DNA from: an uncultured Bacilli bacterium
GTDB lineage: Bacteria; Bacillota_I; Bacilli_A; RF39; UBA660
DNA length: 37,081 nucleotides
Assembly: GCA_905236935.1 (NCBI GenBank)
Contig: CAJOQL010000012.1
Span: forward strand, 1-37,081
Direction of reading: 5' to 3'
Numbering within the stretch: the stretch's first letter is position 1; each line of letters opens with the position of its first letter. A program made the translations under genes and the position numbers. The notes under the pieces were generated by a model. That model did no database searches and was not told where the DNA came from. It saw only the letters and a list, made by a program, of their open reading frames with translations. This document shows, in pieces, positions 18,383 through 26,193 of the stretch.

Positions 18383-19240
18383 ATGAAAAGTATATATTTA
18401 ACTAAAAGAGAATTTAAAAGATTAAAGTATTTTTTTATTGATGAAAATGTTCCAAATACAGAAGCGAACTTTTTTTATGAAAAAAACAATGATAATTATT
18501 TATATAAAATATATCGTTTTAAAGATAAAGATTATTTACTTAATAAAGAAAGAACTATTAGTGATTTAATAAATAGTAAGGATATAGTTAGTATTCCAGA
18601 ACTTATTTTACCAGAAAAAAAGGTCATAATTGATAATAGTTTTCAAGGTATATTAATTGAAAGAATTAAAGGTTGCAATGCATCAATACTTTTGCAAGAT
18701 AAATTCATTTCTTTAAAAACAAAAATTGAGATTTTAAAACAAATTGGAGTTATTTTAGGAAAAATTAAAAATGTCGATAAGAGTTTAAATTTAGCATTTG
18801 GTGATGTACATGCAGGTAATTTTATGCTTTTGAATGATAAAGTATATGGTATAGATACTGATGGTTTAAATATATTTAATAATAAGGGACGTATTAATTA
18901 TTATTTATTAAATGGTAGTTTTATTACTGATATAAAGAAATATTCTTTAGATTATAATAATATGATTAAAGCAAGTACAGAAACAGATTTATTTTGTTAT
19001 ATCATGATGGTTTTAGAAATAATATTTAATGGTAAAGTTTATAAGTTAACTTTAGATCAATTTAAGTATTATCTTGATTATTTAGATAAATTAGGTTTTG
19101 ATAGCAACCTATTAAAATCATTTGCTAGTATTTATGATGAAGAAAAAGATAATATTAGTCCTTTACCTTATTTAGATAATTTAACTACTATTAATACTAA
19201 TGCATCATTTTTAACCCTTAAAAAGAAAGGATTATTATGA
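18383..19240 (+). CDS. Kinase-fold protein, second of three tandem paralogues
   Basis: This 285-residue paralogue of its neighbours aligns block by block: YLYKIYRF (ATP-binding Lys candidate), GILIERIKGCNASILL, LAFGDVHAGNFML (the closest of the three to the APH-type GDxHxxN loop), YGIDTDGLNI (metal-site Asp) and TETDLFCYIMMVLEIIF. The ATG follows an AAGGTGAG site that overlaps the end of the previous gene. Its TGA overlaps the ATG of the third gene (ATGA), so the pair is translationally coupled. No membrane segment or extra domain is visible. Confidence 0.6.
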   Translation: MKSIYLTKREFKRLKYFFIDENVPNTEANFFYEKNNDNYLYKIYRFKDKDYLLNKERTISDLINSKDIVSIPELILPEKKVIIDNSFQGILIERIKGCNASILLQDKFISLKTKIEILKQIGVILGKIKNVDKSLNLAFGDVHAGNFMLLNDKVYGIDTDGLNIFNNKGRINYYLLNGSFITDIKKYSLDYNNMIKASTETDLFCYIMMVLEIIFNGKVYKLTLDQFKYYLDYLDKLGFDSNLLKSFASIYDEEKDNISPLPYLDNLTTINTNASFLTLKKKGLL

Positions 19241-20118
19241 ATATAAGTAAAAGAAAATTATTTAGTTATGAAGAATATGTGGTAGGAAATAAATCAAGAC
19301 ATACTGAATCAATATTTTTTAATATTCCAAATAAGCCAGATGAAATAATAAAACTATATGATTCTGATAATGGCGATTATTTATATAATAAAAAAAGAGA
19401 CATTAATAATTTAATAAGATTTGGTAAAGAGTATAACATGCCAGAAATTATTTTGCCTAAAGATTTGCTAAAAGTAAATTTAAAATTTAAAGGAATTATA
19501 TTGCCTAAATTAAATGGTGCTAATGCAAGAATTTATTTAACTAATAAAAATGTCCCAATAAGCATTAAAATTAAAATTTTAAAGCAGATTGGAAGTATTT
19601 TAGAAAAGCTAAATAATATAACTAATGGGCATGTTTCTTTTGCTGATGTGCATAATGATAATTTTTTTGTTTGTAATGAAAATGGTACGATTAGAACATA
19701 TGCATTAGATGCTGAAAGTATGAAAATGTATGATTCCAAAGGAAGATTAAATTTTTATATTTGCTATAATGATACTATTAAAAATTACGAAAAATATGCC
19801 AGATGTGGTAGTTTAATAGGAGAAGCAAGTTATCAAACAGATTTATTTTGTTTTATTATGATGATTTTAGAATTGTTAACTGATAAAGAGGATTTAGTAA
19901 GGGCAATGAACATAGATGATTTTTATGAGTACTTAGATTATTTAAGTTTGTTAGGTTTTAATAGTGAATTATTAACATGCCTACTTAGAATATATGATAA
20001 AAAAGATGATAATATAAATCCCCTACCATATTTAGATTATTTAGACAAATTTAGTGAAAAAGCCTCATGGGATAAATTTTTAGAGCATAAAACACTTGCA
20101 ATGAGGCCAAAACTATGA
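19237..20118 (+). CDS. Kinase-fold protein, third of three tandem paralogues
   Basis: This 293-residue protein has the same order of blocks: IIKLYDSDNGDYLYNKKRDI, GIILPKLNGANARIYL, VSFADVHNDNFFV (Asp and Asn of the putative catalytic loop), YALDAESMKMY and TDLFCFIMMILELL. The metal-site region reads LDAES where its paralogues read IDIDG and IDTDG, so the second Asp and the Gly are lost and this copy may be catalytically weakened. The 5' end of the rpmB promoter lies inside its last codons. Confidence 0.6.
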   Translation: MNISKRKLFSYEEYVVGNKSRHTESIFFNIPNKPDEIIKLYDSDNGDYLYNKKRDINNLIRFGKEYNMPEIILPKDLLKVNLKFKGIILPKLNGANARIYLTNKNVPISIKIKILKQIGSILEKLNNITNGHVSFADVHNDNFFVCNENGTIRTYALDAESMKMYDSKGRLNFYICYNDTIKNYEKYARCGSLIGEASYQTDLFCFIMMILELLTDKEDLVRAMNIDDFYEYLDYLSLLGFNSELLTCLLRIYDKKDDNINPLPYLDYLDKFSEKASWDKFLEHKTLAMRPKL

Positions 20119-20124
20119 TAAAAT
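20096..20124 (+). promoter_or_regulatory. Promoter of rpmB
   Basis: TTGCAA (20096-20101), a 17-nt spacer and TAAAAT (20119-20124) end 33 nt before the rpmB ATG. The promoter overlaps the 3' end of the third kinase-like gene, so rpmB can be expressed independently. Confidence 0.65.
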
Positions 20125-20157
20125 CAGTAAGAATTTTGATTAAGGAGGAAAAGACTT

Positions 20158-20325
20158 ATGGCAAAAAATATTATGAATGCTAAACCTTTATTTATTAAGT
20201 TAAGTTCTCATGCAAATAATAAAACAAACAGTAGACAAAATCCTAATTTACAAACATATAAAATTAATGGAGTAAAAGTTAGATTAACTGCTAGAGAAGC
20301 AAGAACATTAAGAAAAGCAGCATAA
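20158..20325 (+). CDS. rpmB: Ribosomal protein bL28 (short form)
   Basis: This 55-residue basic protein contains SSHANNKTNSRQNPNLQTYK and NGVKVRLTAREARTLRKA, which line up with the bL28 core (RSHAxNxxxRxxxxNLQxxxxxxxGKxxxVxVSARxL). Typical bL28 is about 61-64 residues. This one is shorter at the N-terminus and lacks the cysteines of zinc-binding forms. It has a canonical AAGGAGG site and an immediate rho-independent terminator, as expected for a highly expressed single gene. Confidence 0.85.
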   Translation: MAKNIMNAKPLFIKLSSHANNKTNSRQNPNLQTYKINGVKVRLTAREARTLRKAA

Positions 20326-20346
20326 GTACCAAAAGGTACTTTTTTT
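20326..20346 (+). terminator. Terminator of rpmB
   Basis: The hairpin GTACC, loop AAAA, GGTAC is followed by seven T. It begins directly after the rpmB stop codon. Confidence 0.85.
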
Positions 20347-20536
20347 ATATAATAATTTTCAAATAAAGTGTTACCCACATTAATAATTATTCTTTAGTTA
20401 AAATCTTTAATTTTATTCTAGAATAATTAATGGCAAGATAATGATTAAAAAAATCTATATGTTAGAATTATAAATGAAAAGTTGGCTTGCAAACTTCCGC
20501 TCTAATTTTTTATTATATATTTATCAAAAAATATAA

Positions 20537-20563
20537 AAGCAATCCATTTGTTTAGGATTGCTT
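20537..20563 (-). terminator. Terminator after the cohesin-protein gene
   Basis: AAGCAATCC (20537-20545) and GGATTGCTT (20555-20563) form a perfect 9-bp stem with a 9-nt loop. On the minus strand a T-rich run follows. About 190 nt between this and the rpmB terminator hold nothing I can assign. Confidence 0.8.
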
Positions 20564-20586
20564 ACAATTACTTATTATTTGTAATT

Positions 20587-21906
20587 TTATTTTTTTGTTT
20601 CTTTTTTACTATCTAAATGTTTATTTTCTGATAGTTTATTAATAATCTTATTCATTTTTCTTTTAGTACTGTTAGTTAAAATGATAATTATAAATTCAAT
20701 AAATATTAAAGCACTAAAAGCATATACAATTGTTTTATAGATATTATTATGTTCGAGTAAGTAATTAAAATCATCTTCATTAAATAAACTTAAAGTTCGA
20801 TTATCTTTATCATAAACATAATACGCTCCTTTATTAGTTGATACATCTTTACCATAAATAATATAATCTTTACTATTTTCTTTTATTTGATAAGCATTTA
20901 TTTCTTCCCCATTAATAGTAATTTTACTTTTTATTAAATTATCAAGTTCTTTAATTGGACTAGTTAAATAAATACTTATATCATTATTAATAATTTCATT
21001 ATATAAACTTACTGTCTTATGAGTTAAATCATAGATATAAAAATTTTCTTCATTTTTGCTATTTCTTAAATATAGTAATGTTAAATTTAAATTTTCATTT
21101 TGTAAACAAGGTATTTCTTCTTCATTAAATTTAATTGTGTTAGTATTAAAATTAACTGGTAAATTTTCTGGAAGTTTTCTTAAAATACTATATTCTTCTT
21201 TACCAAAATTATATTTAATTGGATCTTTTTCAGGAACTACTATATTTATTTTATATGTTTTCTTAGTACCATTTTCCGCTGTTACTTCTATTTCAAAAGG
21301 ATTTGCTCCTTCCTTAACTTCTTTTTCCCCTATCCCACTTATTTTGGCTTTAGTATCTGAACTTTCAGCATTTATTTTTACTTTAGTGGTGTTAGATGAT
21401 ACAGTCGTACTATAATTTAAAGTATTTTTATTAAATGCTGGACTAATCTCAACGCCATCAATAGATAATGACTTTAAATTATTATCACTACTATAATTAA
21501 TAATAACTGGTTCTTTAATTGTTAAAGTTAAATTAGAAGTAGTTGTAGAAATAAATGATTCTGTTTCATAGTCAGCTATTTTAGCATTATCTACTGAAAT
21601 AGTTGCTGTACCTGTTGCTATAGCTTTAAATTTGTAAGTATAACTTTTAGTTTTGATATTACTTCCATCATTATTATATCCTACAACTGTAGTATCTCCA
21701 GATTGTAATGAAAGTTTACTTTTATCATAAGAAACATTAAATTGCCAAGAACCTAAAATGTCAGAAGAATTTACTTTAATTGTAACCGATACTGTATTAT
21801 TTAAAGTTACTTTAGTGGATGATGTAGATGCTTTAATACTACCACTTGCTGCTAATACATTAATTGGCAAAATGCTTAATACTAATAATATAATTATCTT
21901 TTTCAT
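20587..21906 (-). CDS. Membrane-anchored protein with cohesin-like and cadherin-like domains
   Basis: This 439-residue surface protein has a signal peptide (to about residue 19). A cohesin-type beta sandwich follows at about 20-130 (SIKASTSSTKVTLNNTVSVTIKVNSSDILGSWQFNVSYDKSKLSL by pattern). A cadherin-like beta-sandwich domain lies at about 145-225 (LKSLSIDGVEISPAFNKNT, LNYSTTVSSNTTKVKI). An unrecognised domain of about 160 residues comes next, then one membrane helix near 395-417 with a short basic cytoplasmic tail. Cohesin domains bind dockerins in cellulosomes, and the gene 8 nt upstream encodes a dockerin. The pair probably forms a surface complex. Confidence 0.75.
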   Translation of the reverse strand: MKKIIILLVLSILPINVLAASGSIKASTSSTKVTLNNTVSVTIKVNSSDILGSWQFNVSYDKSKLSLQSGDTTVVGYNNDGSNIKTKSYTYKFKAIATGTATISVDNAKIADYETESFISTTTSNLTLTIKEPVIINYSSDNNLKSLSIDGVEISPAFNKNTLNYSTTVSSNTTKVKINAESSDTKAKISGIGEKEVKEGANPFEIEVTAENGTKKTYKINIVVPEKDPIKYNFGKEEYSILRKLPENLPVNFNTNTIKFNEEEIPCLQNENLNLTLLYLRNSKNEENFYIYDLTHKTVSLYNEIINNDISIYLTSPIKELDNLIKSKITINGEEINAYQIKENSKDYIIYGKDVSTNKGAYYVYDKDNRTLSLFNEDDFNYLLEHNNIYKTIVYAFSALIFIEFIIIILTNSTKRKMNKIINKLSENKHLDSKKETKK

Positions 21907-21914
21907 ACTTCCTC

Positions 21915-23876
21915 CTATTGTTCAATCATACTAACATTTAAAATATGTTTTTGAATTTTTAATAAATCAATAATATCTACTTCACCATCTTTATTGACAT
22001 CTGAAGCTTTTAAATATGCTCCTTCTAATTTACTAGCTCCTAAAATACTTTTTTGAACTTTTAGTAAGTCAACAATATCTATTTCACCATCTCCATTGTT
22101 ATCTCCATAAATAACTATAGTATAATCGGCTTCTCCATTATTAGTTACTTTTAAAGTCATTCCAGTTGATAGTTTTCCATCTTTAGAAACAGCACTTATT
22201 GATGTAGGATAATTTGCTTTAATTAAATCACTTAAATAATATGCTTCACTTCCTAAATCAAAGCCGCTTAAATATCCACTATTATTATTAATTTGTAATT
22301 TTGATAATATTTCATCTGGTGAAAGTTTTACATCTTCAGTTTTAGTTACTACAATTTTATATATGCCTTTTGCCCCTGATTTAGAAGTAACAGTTACTTC
22401 TATATTTGTTACAGTATCAGTTAATTCTATTTCACCAGTACCTTCTACCAAGTTTTCAGCAGTAGTTGCAGTAGCATTTACAGTTACTTTAGTTATTTCA
22501 CTACCTAATGAACAACTATAATTGTAAGCACTGCTAGTAAATGAAGGCATTAGATTACAATTAGTTACATTTAACATACTAAGAGTAGTATCTTCATTAT
22601 ATTCACTATTTAGTGAAGTATTTACTGGCATATTTTCCTTAAATACTGGAATGCTAAATGTAAATAGTGAATCTAATAAATTATTTTTAACATAAGTTTT
22701 ATAAGCCGAATAACTTTCAGTATAAGGTGCTCTGATATTTTGCATATATTGATTAGTATAGTAAGTGCTACCTACAAAATCAAATTTTTGTAAATATAAT
22801 GTATTTTGACCATTTTTAATATAACTATTAAGTAAATTTCCACCACCAATAATAGATGAATATGGACTATTCCAGTTTTTCTTTTTAGCATACGCAAGAC
22901 CATTATGAATAACTTCGGCAGTTGTTCCACCATTAGCATGAATATTAAAATAGTTATAAAATCCTGGAAATTCTGCATTATCCCCAGATGATAAACTTGA
23001 TCCATTTACCCCTTGTTCTTGAATTACTCTACTAACTAAATGAATAGCACTTACATCATTTTGAGAAGCAGAATCGGCAAAAGCTTTAGCATAACTTACC
23101 TCTTTTACTTCATTATTTTCATCATAATAAAAAGTATTTCCTGCCATAAATGTTCCTGTTAATAAAGAAATAATAGCTTCTTCTGTCTGAGTATTAGCGT
23201 CATAGTTTAATTTTTCAAACATAAAAATATGCCCATCATTTAAAAAGTTACGTGGGTCTACATAATATTTAATAGTTTGTTTACTTGCAGCATACCATTT
23301 TCCACCAGAAAAAGTTTTCCATTCTCCGTTAATATATGACCCATCTTCAGTACTTCTAAGTGATGTGTTAGCACTATCAATTAAATTAGTATCTATATAT
23401 TTAGATTCACCATCAATTACTTCATCAAAGGTAGCATTAACTTCATATGGAACAAAATTCCAATTTGGATGACTAATTTTAAGTTTAGCAAGATTTATAG
23501 CGTAACTTTCAGGAAAACCTAGCTCTTTAAATGAATTTATTAAATCATCTGTTATAGTAAATTCTGCTTTTTGGACATATTCTTTATCTTCTTTTCCTTT
23601 TATAATAAACCCCTCATACCAAAAACCTGTATATTGTAATTTTATTTTATAGAAATCTCCCTCTTCTCCTATTATTTCAAACATTTCAGGATAACTTATT
23701 GAAATATTTCCATTTGTATCATTTTTTACTTGAGGACAAGATGTCGATGCACAAGTTCTTACTGCTACATTTTTAGTATCTGGTGTAATATTTCCTCTTA
23801 CATAAGCAATATCAGCTTTAACAGTTATTATGGGCATACAAAAAAAGATTAAAAATAACATTAATAATTTTCGCAT
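21915..23876 (-). CDS. Secreted peptidoglycan hydrolase (glucosaminidase) with SH3-like, cadherin-like and dockerin domains
   Basis: The start is ATG 23876 (MRKLLM), 4 nt after AGGTGG, giving 653 residues. Order: a signal peptide; an SH3-like domain (NVAVRTCASTSCPQV...GFWYEGFI); a LytG/LytD-type N-acetylglucosaminidase region (IHLVSRVIQEQGVNG with the likely catalytic Glu; GFYNYFNIHANGGTTAE); a cadherin-like sandwich (LSMLNVTNCNLMPSFTSSAY); and a C-terminal type I dockerin with two Ca-binding repeats, DNNGDGEIDIVDLLKVQK and DVNKDGEVDIIDLLKIQK. It likely cleaves cell-wall glycans. The next gene supplies a cohesin anchor. Confidence 0.85.
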   Translation of the reverse strand: MRKLLMLFLIFFCMPIITVKADIAYVRGNITPDTKNVAVRTCASTSCPQVKNDTNGNISISYPEMFEIIGEEGDFYKIKLQYTGFWYEGFIIKGKEDKEYVQKAEFTITDDLINSFKELGFPESYAINLAKLKISHPNWNFVPYEVNATFDEVIDGESKYIDTNLIDSANTSLRSTEDGSYINGEWKTFSGGKWYAASKQTIKYYVDPRNFLNDGHIFMFEKLNYDANTQTEEAIISLLTGTFMAGNTFYYDENNEVKEVSYAKAFADSASQNDVSAIHLVSRVIQEQGVNGSSLSSGDNAEFPGFYNYFNIHANGGTTAEVIHNGLAYAKKKNWNSPYSSIIGGGNLLNSYIKNGQNTLYLQKFDFVGSTYYTNQYMQNIRAPYTESYSAYKTYVKNNLLDSLFTFSIPVFKENMPVNTSLNSEYNEDTTLSMLNVTNCNLMPSFTSSAYNYSCSLGSEITKVTVNATATTAENLVEGTGEIELTDTVTNIEVTVTSKSGAKGIYKIVVTKTEDVKLSPDEILSKLQINNNSGYLSGFDLGSEAYYLSDLIKANYPTSISAVSKDGKLSTGMTLKVTNNGEADYTIVIYGDNNGDGEIDIVDLLKVQKSILGASKLEGAYLKASDVNKDGEVDIIDLLKIQKHILNVSMIEQ

Positions 23877-23906
23877 AACACCACCTACTATCCTTACAAT
23901 TATATC

Positions 23907-23939
23907 AAAAAAAGAGAACATATTTTGAATATTCCCTTT
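23907..23939 (-). terminator. Terminator after the 95-residue protein gene
   Basis: On the minus strand AAAGGGAATAT and ATATGTTCTCTTT pair over about 11 positions (two G-T pairs), followed by a run of seven T. Confidence 0.65.
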
Positions 23940-23961
23940 ATATTTTACATTTTATATACAA

Positions 23962-24249
23962 TTATAATTTTTCAATTATTGCGCCATTTTTTTCTAAACA
24001 TCTAATTAAATCAGCATGATCATATTTATCAAAAATTGCTTGGAATCTATTTGGATTTTGTAAAAACATGTGAGTATGTTCTAAAAATATTTCTTTATAA
24101 TTTGCAATACCTACATTTTTAAGTATTTCATAATTTGCTTCTATAATTCTAGGAAATAACCTAACAGCTTCTAAAGTGCTTTTCTTTAAATTAGATGTTA
24201 ATGTGTTTATTTCTTCAGCACTTAGCCCTAAATTAACTAAATATTCCAT
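23962..24249 (-). CDS. Small all-helical protein of unknown function
   Basis: This 95-residue protein is not recognised. The sequence (LGLSAEEINTLTSNL..., LFPRIIEANYEILKNVGIANYKEIF..., LQNPNRFQAIFDKYDHADLI) suggests repeated helix pairs with a GLS/GIA turn, reminiscent of mTERF-like repeats. The C-terminal region of the upstream 615-residue protein has similar turns (RKNNIRLEMIYG, LLIAGQNTLNIS). Its ATG overlaps the stop of that gene (TAATG), so the two are coupled and probably act together. No signal peptide or membrane segment is present. Confidence 0.55.
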   Translation of the reverse strand: MEYLVNLGLSAEEINTLTSNLKKSTLEAVRLFPRIIEANYEILKNVGIANYKEIFLEHTHMFLQNPNRFQAIFDKYDHADLIRCLEKNGAIIEKL

Positions 24250-26096
24250 TAATTATTACCTCCACTTAATTCATTAAGATGTTTTGCTTTGATAACTAAG
24301 TCAGTTATATTAGCATCCTTTATTGCAGTACCAAAACTTTCAATTACATCTGCTAAATCTATTGATTTAATTAATGGAAGAGCATTTAATACATAACTAA
24401 TATTTAAAGTATTTTGACCAGCAATTAAAAGTTTATTAATAATTGCTTCTAATTCACTATGAGCCATAGTAAAGATATCTGCTGCACCATAAATCATTTC
24501 TAATCTAATATTATTTTTTCTTAAAATATCTAATGTTTTAGTATAAGATATTAAATCAAAATTATTCTTTAGTTTTGTTTGTTCTTCTAAACTAAAATGA
24601 TTAAAATCTATGCTATTATTCTTGAAAAAATCAATAATTTCATTATCATTATTTGTTACCACAGAAGATGATACATTTGTATTTTCTACTGTGCTAGGAT
24701 TTTCAACAGGTTCAGTATTTCCAAAAAAATCAAAAATTTCAGAGTTATTTACTGGTTCTTTAGTTCCACTACTTTTAAAATTATCATCATTATCAATTAA
24801 CTGTATGCCTTCACTATTTCCAAATATGCTTTCATATTCACGATCAATGCTATCACTAAGTGCCTTAAAATCAAAACTATCAAATGAATCTTTACTATCA
24901 TTATTGAATAAATCTGTAATATTATCTGAATTTTCTTTATATAAATCTTCTTCATGAATAGGTTCTTTTTCTAATTCATCTTCACTAAATAAATTAAATT
25001 CATTTAATAAATTTGCCCCAGAAGATGAATCATCACTTTTTTCTTCACTAATGACACTATCTTCTTTTGATTCATCTTTATAATCCATATTTAAATAATT
25101 ACTTTGCACATCAGATGTTTGATCATCAGATATTGGTTCATAATTTTCTTCTTTATAACCATCCTCAGCATTTAACTCTGAACTTGTTTCTGCAATAGTT
25201 TTATTATCTGCATCTTCATTATTAAAAGCATTTGCAAAAATATTTATACCGTTATTAAAAATATTATCTTCAACTATTTCTTCTTCATTTGATGCATTAC
25301 TATCATCTAGATTATTTTCAGAAAAACTAGTGTTTTCTTCATCATCAGAAGCATCATTAATATCAGGAGTAACATCTTCTTCATCATTAACTATTTCATC
25401 TGTATAGTTATTTTCTTCAGTATTATCATCAGTTGATGCATTAAAATTAAAAATGTTTTCCCCTGTTTCTTCAGCATTTTCAATAGATTCTATAGCATCA
25501 AATATTGGTTTATCATCTACAATAGGTTCATTTTTAAATTCATAATTTTCAATTGTTTGAGTAGTTTCAATTTCTTTTACTTTTTCTTCTAAATCATCAG
25601 GATTTTCAGAAGCGTAGTTCATTATTCTTGTGAGTTCCTTAGAATAATAATCATAAGTAGATTTTAAATATAATAATTTTGATTTTTTTGTTTCTTTTTC
25701 TCTTTTTAAGCTAATAAGTAAATCTTTAATTGCTCTTGCTTTTTCTGTGTATTCAGCAATTTTTTCTCTTTGTTTAGCTATTTCTTTTTGCTTATTTAAG
25801 ATTTGATTATTAATTTCTTTATTACCAGTTTCTAAAATAGCATTTAAATCTTTATTGCTAAAACGAGCATTTAAATCACTTAAATCTTTTTCTAAAGAAG
25901 AAATAGCATCTTCATATTTTTTTATTTCTTTTTTAGCCGCATCAACATCTACTTTATAACCTTTAGCCTCTTCTATTTTATCATCTATTTTATCTTGAAC
26001 ATCAGCAAGAGAATCCTCTACTTCATATTTACGACTTTCTAACTCACTTAAAATAAAACTTAATTTTTCATTGACTTCCTCAATTAATGCTTTCAC
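24249..26096 (-). CDS. Coiled-coil protein with long acidic linker, unknown function
   Basis: The protein has 615 residues and no recognised family. Residues 1 to about 175 form a long Lys/Glu-rich coiled coil. About 190-480 is a low-complexity Asp/Glu/Asn/Ser-rich, probably disordered stretch with repeated short patterns such as FNNG/FNND and DIFNN-like motifs. About 490-615 is helical, with repeat-like turns similar to the 95-residue partner. The start is GTG 26096-26094, 7 nt after AGGTGG (26104-26109). It has no signal or membrane segment. The layout looks like a cytoplasmic scaffold, but that is only a guess. Confidence 0.55.
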   Translation of the reverse strand: MKALIEEVNEKLSFILSELESRKYEVEDSLADVQDKIDDKIEEAKGYKVDVDAAKKEIKKYEDAISSLEKDLSDLNARFSNKDLNAILETGNKEINNQILNKQKEIAKQREKIAEYTEKARAIKDLLISLKREKETKKSKLLYLKSTYDYYSKELTRIMNYASENPDDLEEKVKEIETTQTIENYEFKNEPIVDDKPIFDAIESIENAEETGENIFNFNASTDDNTEENNYTDEIVNDEEDVTPDINDASDDEENTSFSENNLDDSNASNEEEIVEDNIFNNGINIFANAFNNEDADNKTIAETSSELNAEDGYKEENYEPISDDQTSDVQSNYLNMDYKDESKEDSVISEEKSDDSSSGANLLNEFNLFSEDELEKEPIHEEDLYKENSDNITDLFNNDSKDSFDSFDFKALSDSIDREYESIFGNSEGIQLIDNDDNFKSSGTKEPVNNSEIFDFFGNTEPVENPSTVENTNVSSSVVTNNDNEIIDFFKNNSIDFNHFSLEEQTKLKNNFDLISYTKTLDILRKNNIRLEMIYGAADIFTMAHSELEAIINKLLIAGQNTLNISYVLNALPLIKSIDLADVIESFGTAIKDANITDLVIKAKHLNELSGGNN

Positions 26097-26193
26097 ACTA
26101 AAGCCACCTACCTTATTCTTTAAAAATTATATCAAACAAAATAAATAATATCAATATTAAATCTTTTATGATATGATTTATTTAGGTGAAAAT

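Noticed and set aside
20460..20516. Structured RNA between rpmB and the cohesin gene (weak TTAGA/TCTAA and AAGTT/AACTT pairings)
   Set aside because: The stems are only 5 bp in AT-rich DNA, with no match to a known RNA family; not above chance.
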